This document shows positions 32,946 through 41,754 of a stretch of 45,315 bases of DNA, in pieces (position 1 is the stretch's first letter; each line of letters begins with the position of its first letter). The DNA comes from an uncultured Spartobacteria bacterium. GTDB taxonomy: Bacteria > Verrucomicrobiota > Verrucomicrobiia > Chthoniobacterales > Chthoniobacteraceae. Under the pieces are notes generated by a model. It saw only the letters and a program-made list of their open reading frames with translations, searched no databases and had not been told where the DNA came from. The DNA lies in assembly GCA_903929475.1 (NCBI GenBank), contig CAIYUV010000274.1, forward strand, positions 1 through 45,315. The letters run 5' to 3'. The translations under genes and the position numbers were made by a program.

Positions 32946-33518
32946 ATGATTCCGGCAGACCTACTCCTTTACGCCTACCGCAGCGGCGCATTCCCGATGG
33001 CCGCGCCCGACGGAGAGATTTCGTGGTTCTCGCCTGACCCGCGCGCTCTCATCCCGATTGATGATCGCTTTCACATCTCGCACGGCCTCGCGCGCACGCT
33101 GAAAAAAAACCTTTTTGAAATCCGCATCAACACTGCCTTCGAGGATGTGATGAAAGCCTGCGCCCGTCGCGACGAGACTTGGATCAACGACGACATCCTC
33201 GCCAGCTATGTAAATCTCCACCGCCTCGGCCACGCACATTCCGTGGAGGCGTGGCGCGATGGAAAGCTGGCTGGCGGCCTTTACGGCGTCGCGCTGGGCG
33301 GCGCGTTTTTCGGCGAGAGCATGTTTCACGAAATCACCGATGCATCCAAGGTCGCGCTGCACGCGCTAGTCACGCGGATGCGCGAGCGCGGCTTTTCCCT
33401 TCTGGATACACAGTGGACCACGCCACACCTGCAAACTTTCGGAACCTACGTCGTCTCCCGCGCAAAATACCTCAAACTCCTGCGCAGCGCACTGACGGCG
33501 ACGTGTTCATTTGTTTGA
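32946..33518 (+). CDS. aat: Leucyl/phenylalanyl-tRNA-protein transferase
   Basis: 190 residues. The start at 32946 gives MIPADLLLYAYRSGAFPM, the family N-terminal signature; then WFSPDPRALIPID, FEVRINTAFEDVMKAC-like, GHAHSVEAWRDGKLAGGLYGVALGGAFFGESMF and LLDTQWTTPHLQTFG. Aat adds Leu or Phe from its tRNA to the N terminus of proteins bearing Arg or Lys, marking them for ClpAP (N-end rule). Cytoplasmic. Divergent from the CAP-domain gene, whose possible start codon at 32901 is only 45 bp away, so the two promoters must be interleaved. Confidence 0.95.
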   Translation: MIPADLLLYAYRSGAFPMAAPDGEISWFSPDPRALIPIDDRFHISHGLARTLKKNLFEIRINTAFEDVMKACARRDETWINDDILASYVNLHRLGHAHSVEAWRDGKLAGGLYGVALGGAFFGESMFHEITDASKVALHALVTRMRERGFSLLDTQWTTPHLQTFGTYVVSRAKYLKLLRSALTATCSFV

Positions 33519-33530
33519 GCACGGAGGTGT

Positions 33531-34202
33531 TTATGGATCGTAAAATGGATCCCACTGATACTTGCCCTTGGTCGTGGTGTTGTCAGTGAACTTGGCCCAA
33601 TCCATGTCCGACACATGGTTGTCGGCAAAGAGCACGTTGATAGCCGTGCGCAGTCTGTGCGTGCCGTAGTTTTGTGAACCCGTGGTGCCGAGGGGCTTGA
33701 TCGAGACACTGGTGTTGGCGACTGCATCCGCCCTGAAAAGGACAATCTTGCTCGAAGTGGTCGTATCCACAGCCGGCGCCAACATAATGAGCGTGGAAGT
33801 GGGTGCCTTCCATTTGCCCTCGAAAGTGTCAAAAAGATTGTCATTCATCCCGTAGCTGATTGGAATGGGGTCGGGCGGAGGATTCTTGTCTGCGGATGGA
33901 CGATCCTTGGTTATTTTATCGAAAGGCGAACGGAAGGATCTCCAATCTTTCACATAAACGTTCTTCAATGCATTCGGCCATATTTCGTCAACCGGAGCAT
34001 TCTTGGCGAAGAACGAACCCTTCGAGTCACTCATATACTGGGTGATTCCCTGGCCGAGCGTTTTGAGGTTGTTCAGACAATCCATGGACCTCGCCTTTTC
34101 CATGTAGCCAGCGAGCACGGGGAAAAGCAGCGCCATCAGGATCGAGATGATGGTGACAACAACGAGCAATTCGATAAGGGTGAACGCGGATTTCTTTTTC
34201 AT
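33531..34202 (-). CDS. Type II secretion-like pseudopilin (prepilin-type N-terminal methylation domain)
   Basis: 223 residues. The N-terminal KKKSAFTLIELLVVVTIISILMALLFPVLAGYM is a prepilin leader plus hydrophobic helix; the residue before Phe is Ala instead of the usual Gly, which prepilin peptidases tolerate in some cases. The C-terminal part has the TAINVLFADNHVSDMDW motif of PVC H-X9-DG-type pseudopilins. It would be inserted in the inner membrane and processed by a prepilin peptidase, but no secretion genes are near. PVC genomes carry many such isolated genes. Single gene, converging with aat. Confidence 0.88.
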   Translation of the reverse strand: MKKKSAFTLIELLVVVTIISILMALLFPVLAGYMEKARSMDCLNNLKTLGQGITQYMSDSKGSFFAKNAPVDEIWPNALKNVYVKDWRSFRSPFDKITKDRPSADKNPPPDPIPISYGMNDNLFDTFEGKWKAPTSTLIMLAPAVDTTTSSKIVLFRADAVANTSVSIKPLGTTGSQNYGTHRLRTAINVLFADNHVSDMDWAKFTDNTTTKGKYQWDPFYDP

Positions 34203-34331
34203 GGGATGCTTGGGTGACGGGAATCTACGAGCACCGCGACGGATTGCACGCGAGTTTTTAGAAAATTTCCGTTATCTTCGCTTGTTTCCCTGTTGTCGCC
34301 AATTCCCCTCTCCGCTACCGCTGCGCGCGAA

Positions 34332-35420
34332 ATGAAACGCATCCTCATCCTCACCACCGGTTTCGGCGAAGGACACAACGCTGCCGCGCGCGCGCTGGCC
34401 GCAGGGCTGAACGACCTCGGTGCGCAGGCTGAGGTGCGTGATCTTTTCCTCGAAAGCTACGGTCGCACGCAGGAAGTTTCCCAGCGACTCTACATCGAGT
34501 GCATCAACCGTGCGGCGTGGCTCTGGCTCATCGTCTATCGCCTGCTCGACTGGCTCCCGCTCATGCGCTTCGTCGTCGGGCCATGCATTGGCAAAATGCA
34601 GCGCCGCCTCGCATCCGTGGTCGCGGAAATGCAGCCGCACGCCGTCGTCTCCGTCTATCCCGCCTACGGCTACGTGATCAACAGACTCTACCTACGCGGC
34701 GACGCGCCTTTTGCCAGCCACACGCTGGTCACCGACAGCATCACCATCAATTCCGTCTGGCACCGTTGCACCTCCGACACATGGCTCGTGCCGAATGAAG
34801 ACACCGCTGCCGTCATGCGCGCCGCCCGCGTGCCTTCGGAAAAAATCCACGTCACCGGCTTTCCCGTCCCGCTGCGCTTCGCCGACGAGCGTCCAGTCCG
34901 CCCCGCACCCGGCGGTGCCGAGCCGCTGCGCATCCTTTACATGGCAAATCAGGCCAAGGCCGACGCCCCCGCCATCATCCGCCATCTTCTCACGCTCGAT
35001 GCCGTGAAACTCACCGTCACCGTCGGTCGCGACACCGCACTCGGCAGACAAATCCAACGCATCGCACGCGAAGCGGGACGCGAAGTGGAAATCCACGGCT
35101 GGACGAAACGGATGCCGGAACTGCTCATGTCGAGCCACATCTTCATCGGCAAAGCCGGCGGTGCCGCCACGCAGGAAGCCCTCGCCGCACGCACGCCGAT
35201 GCTCATCACCAAAGTCGTCCCCGGTCAGGAAGAGGGCAACGCACAACTCGTCGTCAACGGCGGATGCGGCGCAGTCTGCCAGACCTCCAGCGCCATCGTC
35301 GCGCAAATCGAAACCCTGCTCGCTGGTAACTGCGCACTCTGGCACCAATGGCACGCAGCCATCACCAAAATGTCCCGACCCAACTCCGCCCGCGACAACG
35401 CCCGCTTTATCCTGCAATGA
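34332..35420 (+). CDS. MGDG-synthase/MurG-type glycosyltransferase
   Basis: 362 residues from the ATG at 34332. N-terminal ILILTTGFGEGHNAAARALAAGL is the GT28 start of processive diacylglycerol glycosyltransferases; then YPAYGYVINRLYLRG, the DSITINSVWHR motif, HVTGFPVPLRF and the sugar-nucleotide-binding MSSHIFIGKAGGAATQEALAARTPMLI. It would add a sugar from UDP-hexose to diacylglycerol or a related lipid at the inner face of the membrane. Stop overlaps the HAD gene start (ATGA), so the two are coupled. Confidence 0.88.
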   Translation: MKRILILTTGFGEGHNAAARALAAGLNDLGAQAEVRDLFLESYGRTQEVSQRLYIECINRAAWLWLIVYRLLDWLPLMRFVVGPCIGKMQRRLASVVAEMQPHAVVSVYPAYGYVINRLYLRGDAPFASHTLVTDSITINSVWHRCTSDTWLVPNEDTAAVMRAARVPSEKIHVTGFPVPLRFADERPVRPAPGGAEPLRILYMANQAKADAPAIIRHLLTLDAVKLTVTVGRDTALGRQIQRIAREAGREVEIHGWTKRMPELLMSSHIFIGKAGGAATQEALAARTPMLITKVVPGQEEGNAQLVVNGGCGAVCQTSSAIVAQIETLLAGNCALWHQWHAAITKMSRPNSARDNARFILQ

Positions 35421-36019
35421 TCCGCACCTTCCTCTTCGACATCGGCAACGTCCTCGTTCGCTTCGATTTTTCCAAAGCCGTCCGCGCCCTCGCAGCACTG
35501 AGCGATGTCAGCGATGAAAGCGAAGTCCTCGCCCGAATCGAAACGGTGAAAATCGCCTACGAAGACGGCCAGTTGCCGCGCACCGACTTCATCCGTGAGA
35601 TCATCTCCATCTTAAAATATCGCGGCACCGAAACGGAACTTGTCGCCGCGTGGCAGGACATCTTCACAGCGAACGAGCCGATGCACGATCTCGTCCGCAA
35701 ACTGCGCGCGAACTTCCCGCTCTACCTCCTCAGCAACACGAGCGACATCCACGTCGAGGGACTCTTCCGCGACTTCGACATCTTCCGCAACTTCACCGGC
35801 GCGACTTACAGCTACGTCGTGCGCGCATCGAAGCCGCATCCACCCATCTACCAAATCGCCACGCTCGAACACGGCCTCGTCCCCGCCGAGACGCTCTTCA
35901 TTGACGACCTCGCCGCCAACATCGCCACCGCAAAGGAACTCGGTTTCCAAACGCACCACTACCACCCCGACCGCCATCACGAATTGCTCGCGACCCTCGT
36001 CACCCACGGCATCGCGTAG
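35417..36019 (+). CDS. HAD-superfamily phosphatase (YihX-like)
   Basis: 200 residues. Motif I is FDIGNVLVRFDF, the variant seen in YihX/alpha-glucose-1-phosphate phosphatases; motif II LLSNTSD; motif III Lys in RASKPHPPIYQ; motif IV FIDDLAANI. It would dephosphorylate a sugar phosphate or similar metabolite; the exact substrate is unknown. Cytoplasmic. Begins with ATGA overlapping the glycosyltransferase stop, suggesting a shared role in sugar or lipid metabolism, though coupling in compact genomes is not proof. Confidence 0.9.
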   Translation: MIRTFLFDIGNVLVRFDFSKAVRALAALSDVSDESEVLARIETVKIAYEDGQLPRTDFIREIISILKYRGTETELVAAWQDIFTANEPMHDLVRKLRANFPLYLLSNTSDIHVEGLFRDFDIFRNFTGATYSYVVRASKPHPPIYQIATLEHGLVPAETLFIDDLAANIATAKELGFQTHHYHPDRHHELLATLVTHGIA

Positions 36020-36068
36020 CACTCACACGACACTCGACACGCGCGCGCCGTTTCTCTACGCGAAACGC

Positions 36069-36242
36069 ATGAAAGCCATCCTGCTCTGTCTCGTCACCGC
36101 CGCACTTTTCACCGGCTGCGAAAGCGACCTGCCACCGAACCCTGCGCAACCCACCGTCACCTTCGGCAACAACAAGCGCCGCGAAGACGGCAACGAGCGC
36201 CCCGTCGGCCACGCCACCGACCGTGAACAAAACGTCTGGTAG
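36069..36242 (+). CDS. Small lipoprotein
   Basis: 57 residues. Signal peptide [17 protein letters not shown] ends in a lipobox (LFTGC) with the lipidated cysteine at residue 17; the mature part is polar and proline/asparagine-rich ([22 protein letters not shown]). It lies 49 bp after the HAD gene and 35 bp before guaA, so it may ride on the same transcript. No family recognised. The lipobox, start codon and short clean frame support a real gene. Confidence 0.75.
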   Translation: MKAILLCLVTAALFTGCESDLPPNPAQPTVTFGNNKRREDGNERPVGHATDREQNVW

Positions 36243-36277
36243 TCAGAATTCGACATCCGTCATCCGTCATTTTCCAA

Positions 36278-37837
36278 ATGTCCGCACAGTCCCGCATCAT
36301 CATCCTCGATTTCGGTTCGCAATACACTCAGCTCATCGCGCGCCGCGTCCGCGAATGTCAGGTGTATTCGCAAATCGTCCCGTATAATACCTCCGCAAAA
36401 AAAATCGCCGCACTCAAGCCCAGCGGAATCATCCTCAGCGGCGGCCCCATGTCCGTGTATTCCAAGCACGCGCCGCATCCCGATCGCGCCATCTTCAAGC
36501 TCGGCATCCCGATGCTCGGCATCTGCTACGGCGTGCAACTCATGGCGCATTTTCTCGGCGGAAAAGTCGAGCACAGCACCCATCGCGAATACGGACACGG
36601 ACAACTCCGCGTCACCACCAAATGCCCGCTCTTCGCCGGACTCGGCGACACGATGGATGTATGGAATTCCCACGGCGACAAACTCACCAAGCTCCCAAAA
36701 GGTTTTCGTGCCGTCGCAAAAACCGACAACGCCTCCTACGCCGCCGTGCAGGACACGAAGCGCAAATTCTACGGCCTGCAATTTCACCCCGAAGTCGTCC
36801 ACACCCCGCGCGGACGCGAGCTGTTGGAAAACTTCATCCACGACGTTTGCGGCGCGCAGCCCGACTGGACGATGGGGTCATTCATCGAAGAAATGTGCGC
36901 CAGCATCCGCAAGCAGGTCGGCAACGACCACGTTCTCCTCGGCCTCAGCGGCGGTGTGGACTCCAGCGTCGCCGCAGCGCTTTTGCACAAAGCCATCGGC
37001 GACCAGCTCACGTGCGTCTTCGTCAATAACGGCCTCCTCCGCGCCAACGAAGCCGAGAGCGTCCAGCGCATCTTTGGCGAGCACTTTAAAATCAAACTCA
37101 AATACGTGGACGCCAGCACCCGCTTTTTGAAAAAGCTCAAGGGCATCACCGATCCCGAACGCAAACGCAAAATCATCGGCAACGAATTCGTTTACGTATT
37201 TCAGGACGCGACCAAGCAGCTCGCCCGCGGAAAAAACTCCAAATTCAAATGGCTCGCACAAGGCACGCTCTACCCCGACGTGATTGAAAGCGTCGCCATC
37301 GGCGGCAACCCCGCCTCCATGATCAAGAGCCACCACAACGTCGGTGGCCTGCCAAAGAACATGAAGTTTCAACTCCTCGAACCCCTCCGCGAGTTGTTCA
37401 AAGATGAAGTCCGCGAAGTCGGCGCACAGCTCGGCCTGCCAAAAGAAATCGTCCACCGCCAGCCCTTCCCCGGCCCCGGCCTCGCCGTCCGCATCCTCGG
37501 CGACATCACTCGCGAACGCCTCCGCATCCTCCGCGAAGCCGACAGTATCGTCGTCAGCGAAATGAAAGCGTCCGACTGGTATTACAAAGTCTGGCAGTCC
37601 TTCGCCGTCCTTCTCCCTGTGAAGAGCGTCGGCGTCATGGGCGACGAGCGCACCTATGACAACTGCTGCGCCCTGCGCATCGTCGAGAGCCAGGACGGCA
37701 TGACCGCCGACTGGGTCCGCCTCCCCTACGATCTCCTCGCCCGCATCAGCTCCCGAATCGTCAACGAAGTCAAAGGCATCAACCGCTGCGTCCTCGACAT
37801 CACCAGCAAACCCCCCGGCACCATCGAGTGGGAATGA
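36278..37837 (+). CDS. guaA: GMP synthase (glutamine-hydrolysing)
   Basis: 519 residues, as usual. Glutaminase part: [20 protein letters not shown], nucleophile in [16 protein letters not shown], the His/Glu in [13 protein letters not shown]-pyrophosphatase part: [19 protein letters not shown] (PP-loop), then [38 protein letters not shown] and the C-terminal dimer domain ending [13 protein letters not shown]. It aminates XMP to GMP in the last step of GMP synthesis. Cytoplasmic. Last gene of the plus-strand group from 34332; converges with the DUF1592 gene. Confidence 0.97.
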   Translation: MSAQSRIIILDFGSQYTQLIARRVRECQVYSQIVPYNTSAKKIAALKPSGIILSGGPMSVYSKHAPHPDRAIFKLGIPMLGICYGVQLMAHFLGGKVEHSTHREYGHGQLRVTTKCPLFAGLGDTMDVWNSHGDKLTKLPKGFRAVAKTDNASYAAVQDTKRKFYGLQFHPEVVHTPRGRELLENFIHDVCGAQPDWTMGSFIEEMCASIRKQVGNDHVLLGLSGGVDSSVAAALLHKAIGDQLTCVFVNNGLLRANEAESVQRIFGEHFKIKLKYVDASTRFLKKLKGITDPERKRKIIGNEFVYVFQDATKQLARGKNSKFKWLAQGTLYPDVIESVAIGGNPASMIKSHHNVGGLPKNMKFQLLEPLRELFKDEVREVGAQLGLPKEIVHRQPFPGPGLAVRILGDITRERLRILREADSIVVSEMKASDWYYKVWQSFAVLLPVKSVGVMGDERTYDNCCALRIVESQDGMTADWVRLPYDLLARISSRIVNEVKGINRCVLDITSKPPGTIEWE

Positions 37838-37867
37838 TGCATAACGGATTCCGTGTGGCGGGCGTGC

Positions 37868-40351
37868 TTACTTGTTTCGGAAAAGGTCGCTCTGAATCAC
37901 CAGGTGAATCAGCGTGCGCAGGCCGTAGTCGGATTTTTCGGCAACTTGCACGATGGCGTTGATGGCGGGTTCATCGAGACGGGTGACTGGTGCGCCGGTG
38001 GCGTAGGTTACGAGATGGCGCGTCACACCGCGCGCGAGTTGATCGGTTTTATTCGCGAGAAGCTGACGCAACTGTTGCACTCCGGTGAAAGCGACACCGT
38101 CGGGCGTCTTGCCGGTGCAGTCCACGGGCAGCCCGTCGCGCCACGGGGGGCGACCCTTGCGCTCCTGCGGCTGGAGCTTTGCGACATCGGGATCGGCCTC
38201 GCGGTATTTGGTGCGGAAGGCTCCGGTGACATCGAAACTCTCCAGCGCAAAACCGTAGGGATCGAACTTCGCGTGGCAGGCTGAACATGATCCTTTGCGA
38301 TGGAGTTCGAGCTGCTCGCGCAGAGTCTTTGCTCCGCGTGTGTCGGGGTTGATTGGCTCGACGCTCGGCGGCGGCGGCGGGATGTGGATGCCGAGCAATC
38401 TTTCAGAAACCCACACACCGCGCTTCACGGGCGATGTGCCTGTGCCATTGGCGGTCACTTTCATCACGGCAGACTGCGTCCAGATTCCACCGAACGGCGA
38501 GTCCGCCGGGATGGCGACTTCCTTCAAATCGAATCCCTTCACCTCCGGCAAACCGTAGTGCCGCGCGAGCCGTTCGTTCACGAGCGCCCACTTCGGTGCG
38601 ACAAATTCGCGCACGCTCAGGTTTTTATCCATGATGCGGCGGAACGTGGCCTGCGTTTCCATCACGCTGGAAATTTTCAGCAACTCGTCGAACTCGGGAT
38701 AGAGCTTCGTATCCGGCGTCGTGTCTCCGATGGCACGAAGGTTCAGCCATTGATCCACAAAGTCCTTCGTGAATCGTTCGGATTTCGGGGACTTCAGCAT
38801 CCGTTCCGTTTGCTGCGCGAGCACGGTGGAATTCTGGAGCTGGTGCTTGTGCGCAATATCGAGCAGTTCTTCGTCGGGCGTTGAATTCCACAGGAAATAC
38901 GAAAGCCGCGATGCCAGTGCGAAATCCGTGAGCCTGCCGGGCCGCTCGATGACACACAGAAAATCGGGCGACGTCATCATTTTCAGCAATTCGCTCCGGA
39001 TCGTTAAGCCCAGCTTTTCACCTGCGTCAATTCCCTCGGTGAAACTCGCCATAATCCCATTCAGTTCCGCCTCGGTCACATCGCGCCGGAAAAATCGCGC
39101 GGCGACGCGCTGAAATGTCGTGCGCATCACGGACAGAAGTTCATCGCGTGAAAATTTCCCGCTCTTCAATGTGCCATCGGGTTGCCGGAACACCTCCTGC
39201 ATCGCGGGCGGCATATCCGCGCACAGCCAGCGGTCGCCGGGCAGCGGCAATTCCGGCGCATCCACATCCACCCATTGCACGGCGAGTCCGGGGCCCTTGC
39301 ATTTGCTCGCCAGCGAATTTTTTGGCACCTGCACACCGAGACCGAACGGGATGAGGCGGAGGCTGTCCGAAACGGGCGCGGTGTCGTTGAACTCCCGCGT
39401 GCGCAGATACACCTCCGTCTCGATCACAGCGGGTTTACCGGGCGGCACCTCCACCACTTTCACGAGATCGATCAACTGCGGATAGGCAACCGTGTGCCCG
39501 GCGTAAATCCCGACCAGCATCGGCTTGTCCGTCTGGTAGCCGTAGGCAAAAATGCGCACGCGGTGCATTCCCGGAGTTGCGGCTGAAAAATCGGCCGTCG
39601 CTTCACCGGCGGCGTTCTTTTTTCGCAGCGGCACCGACGTCGTGTCGGTGTTGAAGGAAACTTTCCATCCATTCGGCAGCTCGAGGATGTGCCCCGGTGA
39701 CTGCTCGCTTGCGACAGCGTAGAGACGCGTGGTTTTCGTGAAATCCCTCGGCGGCTGCCTGAACATCTGGATGAGCACCCGCTCGGCAATCTGCACATAT
39801 CCGGCTGCGCCAGCCGATGAGAGCGGTAGCGCGGCGCTGACTTTGTCGTAGCCGTTCACACGGGCATCTCCCGGCAAATCGCGAACAACTGCGGGACGGA
39901 ATCCAAACAGATCCTGAATTGTGTTTGCGTATTCATTGCGATTCAGACGGCGGAATTTACTCCGCCCCTCGCGCTGCTGGACGCCGACGAGCAGGTTCGT
40001 AAATTCGCCGTCCACCCAGCCCGTCAAAGCCCTGCTCTCTTCGGGTGCGAGCGGCTTTTCGTCCTCCGGCGGCATCACGCCCGACTCGATTTGCTCGCGC
40101 ATCCGGAACCACAATTCGGAATCCGTCGCCATCTGCTCCAGTGTTCGCGGACTGTCAAAATTGATCTTCGCCTTCTGCTTTTCCGCACCGTGGCATTTTG
40201 TGCAATGGGCCGCGAGCACAGGCATCACGTGCGTCTTGAATGTGCCTGCGGCATCATTCGCTCCAGTGAGCGGTGCAGCGCCGGGCGCAGGCGAGGCACA
40301 CAAGAGCGCGAACAAAACCGATGAGAGAAACCAGCGGTGGTTGCGTTTCAC
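37868..40351 (-). CDS. Exported DUF1592-type protein with two c-type haem sites
   Basis: 827 residues with a signal peptide (MKRNHRWFLSSVLFALLCASPAPGA). Planctomycete-type cytochrome C domain first, with CTKCH (Cys50-His54); then DUF1587 (FRRLNRNEYANTIQDLFG), DUF1595 (ARFFRRDVTEAELNGIM), DUF1592 (SRLSYFLWNSTPDEELLDIA), DUF1588 (RGVWVSERLLGIHIPPPPPSV, containing CSACH) and DUF1585 at the end (QLLANKTDQLARGVTRHLVTYATG). Function is unknown; thought to act in periplasmic electron transfer or glycan use. Followed on the same strand by its usual neighbour DUF1552, which precedes it here by 7 bp upstream. Confidence 0.93.
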   Translation of the reverse strand: MKRNHRWFLSSVLFALLCASPAPGAAPLTGANDAAGTFKTHVMPVLAAHCTKCHGAEKQKAKINFDSPRTLEQMATDSELWFRMREQIESGVMPPEDEKPLAPEESRALTGWVDGEFTNLLVGVQQREGRSKFRRLNRNEYANTIQDLFGFRPAVVRDLPGDARVNGYDKVSAALPLSSAGAAGYVQIAERVLIQMFRQPPRDFTKTTRLYAVASEQSPGHILELPNGWKVSFNTDTTSVPLRKKNAAGEATADFSAATPGMHRVRIFAYGYQTDKPMLVGIYAGHTVAYPQLIDLVKVVEVPPGKPAVIETEVYLRTREFNDTAPVSDSLRLIPFGLGVQVPKNSLASKCKGPGLAVQWVDVDAPELPLPGDRWLCADMPPAMQEVFRQPDGTLKSGKFSRDELLSVMRTTFQRVAARFFRRDVTEAELNGIMASFTEGIDAGEKLGLTIRSELLKMMTSPDFLCVIERPGRLTDFALASRLSYFLWNSTPDEELLDIAHKHQLQNSTVLAQQTERMLKSPKSERFTKDFVDQWLNLRAIGDTTPDTKLYPEFDELLKISSVMETQATFRRIMDKNLSVREFVAPKWALVNERLARHYGLPEVKGFDLKEVAIPADSPFGGIWTQSAVMKVTANGTGTSPVKRGVWVSERLLGIHIPPPPPSVEPINPDTRGAKTLREQLELHRKGSCSACHAKFDPYGFALESFDVTGAFRTKYREADPDVAKLQPQERKGRPPWRDGLPVDCTGKTPDGVAFTGVQQLRQLLANKTDQLARGVTRHLVTYATGAPVTRLDEPAINAIVQVAEKSDYGLRTLIHLVIQSDLFRNK

Positions 40352-40358
40352 AATTCGC

Positions 40359-41609
40359 TTACGTCAGGCCGGTGATGTTCCCCGCTCCAGAACCAAAGGT
40401 GTCCGTTTCCGCGCCAAATCGCTGGAGCATGCTCACGAACAATTTTCCCAGCGGCGTGTTGTTCTTCGGATCACCGGCGATGTGCTGGCCGTGCTTGTAG
40501 CCGCCACCCGCGAGCAGGATTGGCAGGTTCGTCGTGCCGTGCCCGCTCGCGTCGCCGAGGTTGCTGCCGAACAAGACTTGCGTGCTGTCGAGCAACGTGC
40601 CCGCCCCGTCCTTCGTATTGCGCAGCGAGAGCAGGAAATCCCGGAACGCCTTCATCTCCACGCGCTCGACGATGCGCAGTTGCTCGATCTTCGCGGGATT
40701 GAGTCCGTGATGTGTCAGCCCGTGGTGATTTTCCGAAACGCCCTCGATGGGCGGCGTGAGATCCATGCCCCGGATGAAAATGCTGATCACCCGCGTCGAA
40801 TCCGTCTGCAACGCCAGCTTCGTGAGATTCATCAGCAGCTTTGCGCGCCCGATGCTGTCGCTGCGGTCGAGCGCATCCGACGGCGGCGGCTCCGCAATCA
40901 CCGGCTTCGGGCGGTTCACCCATGCCTCGTCGGCCTGAAGCTGCTTTTCCATTTCGCGCACCGCGTCGGTGTAATCCGTCACCTGCTGTTGATCCTGCTT
41001 GCTCAGCGTCCGCTTGAGTTCGGAAAAACGGTCGCCCATCCGATCCAGCACGCTCCGCCCGCGTTTGAGCCGCGCGATTTCGTGCGCCACCTCGTCCTTG
41101 TTCCCTGCGAGGAACAGCCGCGAAAAAATTTCCGACGGCTTGCACATCGCGGGCACGCCGGCACCACTCGGCGCGTGCGTGAGCGGGCTGTCGTCGAGCG
41201 TCGAGAGCGTCAGCAGCGGGAACCGCGTCGCACCCGCGACATGCTTTGCGGCAAGATAATCCAGCGAAACGCTGTTGCGGAATCCGCCCTGCGTGGGCCG
41301 CTTTGCGCTCGTGAGAAAACACGCCTCCGACGCGTGATCGCCGCCGATCTCCGGATGCGAAATCCCCGAGAACACCGTGAACTGATCACGCAGTTCATTG
41401 AGAATTTGCAAATACTCGCCCAGCTCGTAATCCCGCCCCGCCTTCGCCGGGAAAAACGACGGCCCATAAAGCCCGAAGCTCGTGCAAATGCTCACAATCC
41501 TGCGCGGCGGTCCCTTCTCCCCCTCAGCCGCAAAAGTTTCCAGCCACGGCAAAGCGAGCGCAACGCCGGTCGTGCGGAGGAAAGTGCGGCGGTTGATGTG
41601 CGTGTTCAT
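40359..41609 (-). CDS. DUF1552 protein with twin-arginine signal
   Basis: 416 residues. Tat-type leader: INRRTFLRTTGVALALPWLETFA. Family signatures: RRIVSICTSFGLYGPSFFP, SGISHPEIGGDHASEACFLT, FRNSVSLDYLAAKHVAGATRFP, ENHHGLTHHGLN and LFGSNLGDASGHGTTNLPILLAGGGYKHGQH. It is exported folded, often with a cofactor or metal. DUF1552 and DUF1592 genes are normally neighbours in PVC bacteria, and here the gap is 7 bp, so they form an operon with DUF1552 first. Role unknown. Confidence 0.93.
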   Translation of the reverse strand: MNTHINRRTFLRTTGVALALPWLETFAAEGEKGPPRRIVSICTSFGLYGPSFFPAKAGRDYELGEYLQILNELRDQFTVFSGISHPEIGGDHASEACFLTSAKRPTQGGFRNSVSLDYLAAKHVAGATRFPLLTLSTLDDSPLTHAPSGAGVPAMCKPSEIFSRLFLAGNKDEVAHEIARLKRGRSVLDRMGDRFSELKRTLSKQDQQQVTDYTDAVREMEKQLQADEAWVNRPKPVIAEPPPSDALDRSDSIGRAKLLMNLTKLALQTDSTRVISIFIRGMDLTPPIEGVSENHHGLTHHGLNPAKIEQLRIVERVEMKAFRDFLLSLRNTKDGAGTLLDSTQVLFGSNLGDASGHGTTNLPILLAGGGYKHGQHIAGDPKNNTPLGKLFVSMLQRFGAETDTFGSGAGNITGLT

Positions 41610-41754
41610 CGGACTGTCGGTTTAAGTATGGCATCATGCCAGAGTTTTGGAAGCAAGCGCCGCAGTTTGTGGCTAGATGCTTGCAGCGGCCATAAACGCC
41701 TTCGACTAATCACCGTTGACCGTGTGCCGCCGTAAGGCTACGACGCGCGGCTCT

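Noticed and set aside
39921-41735. 604-codon plus-strand frame
   Set aside because: It lies antisense to the DUF1592/DUF1552 genes, which have clear domains; composition (Arg/Ala-rich, no motif) is that of a shadow frame.
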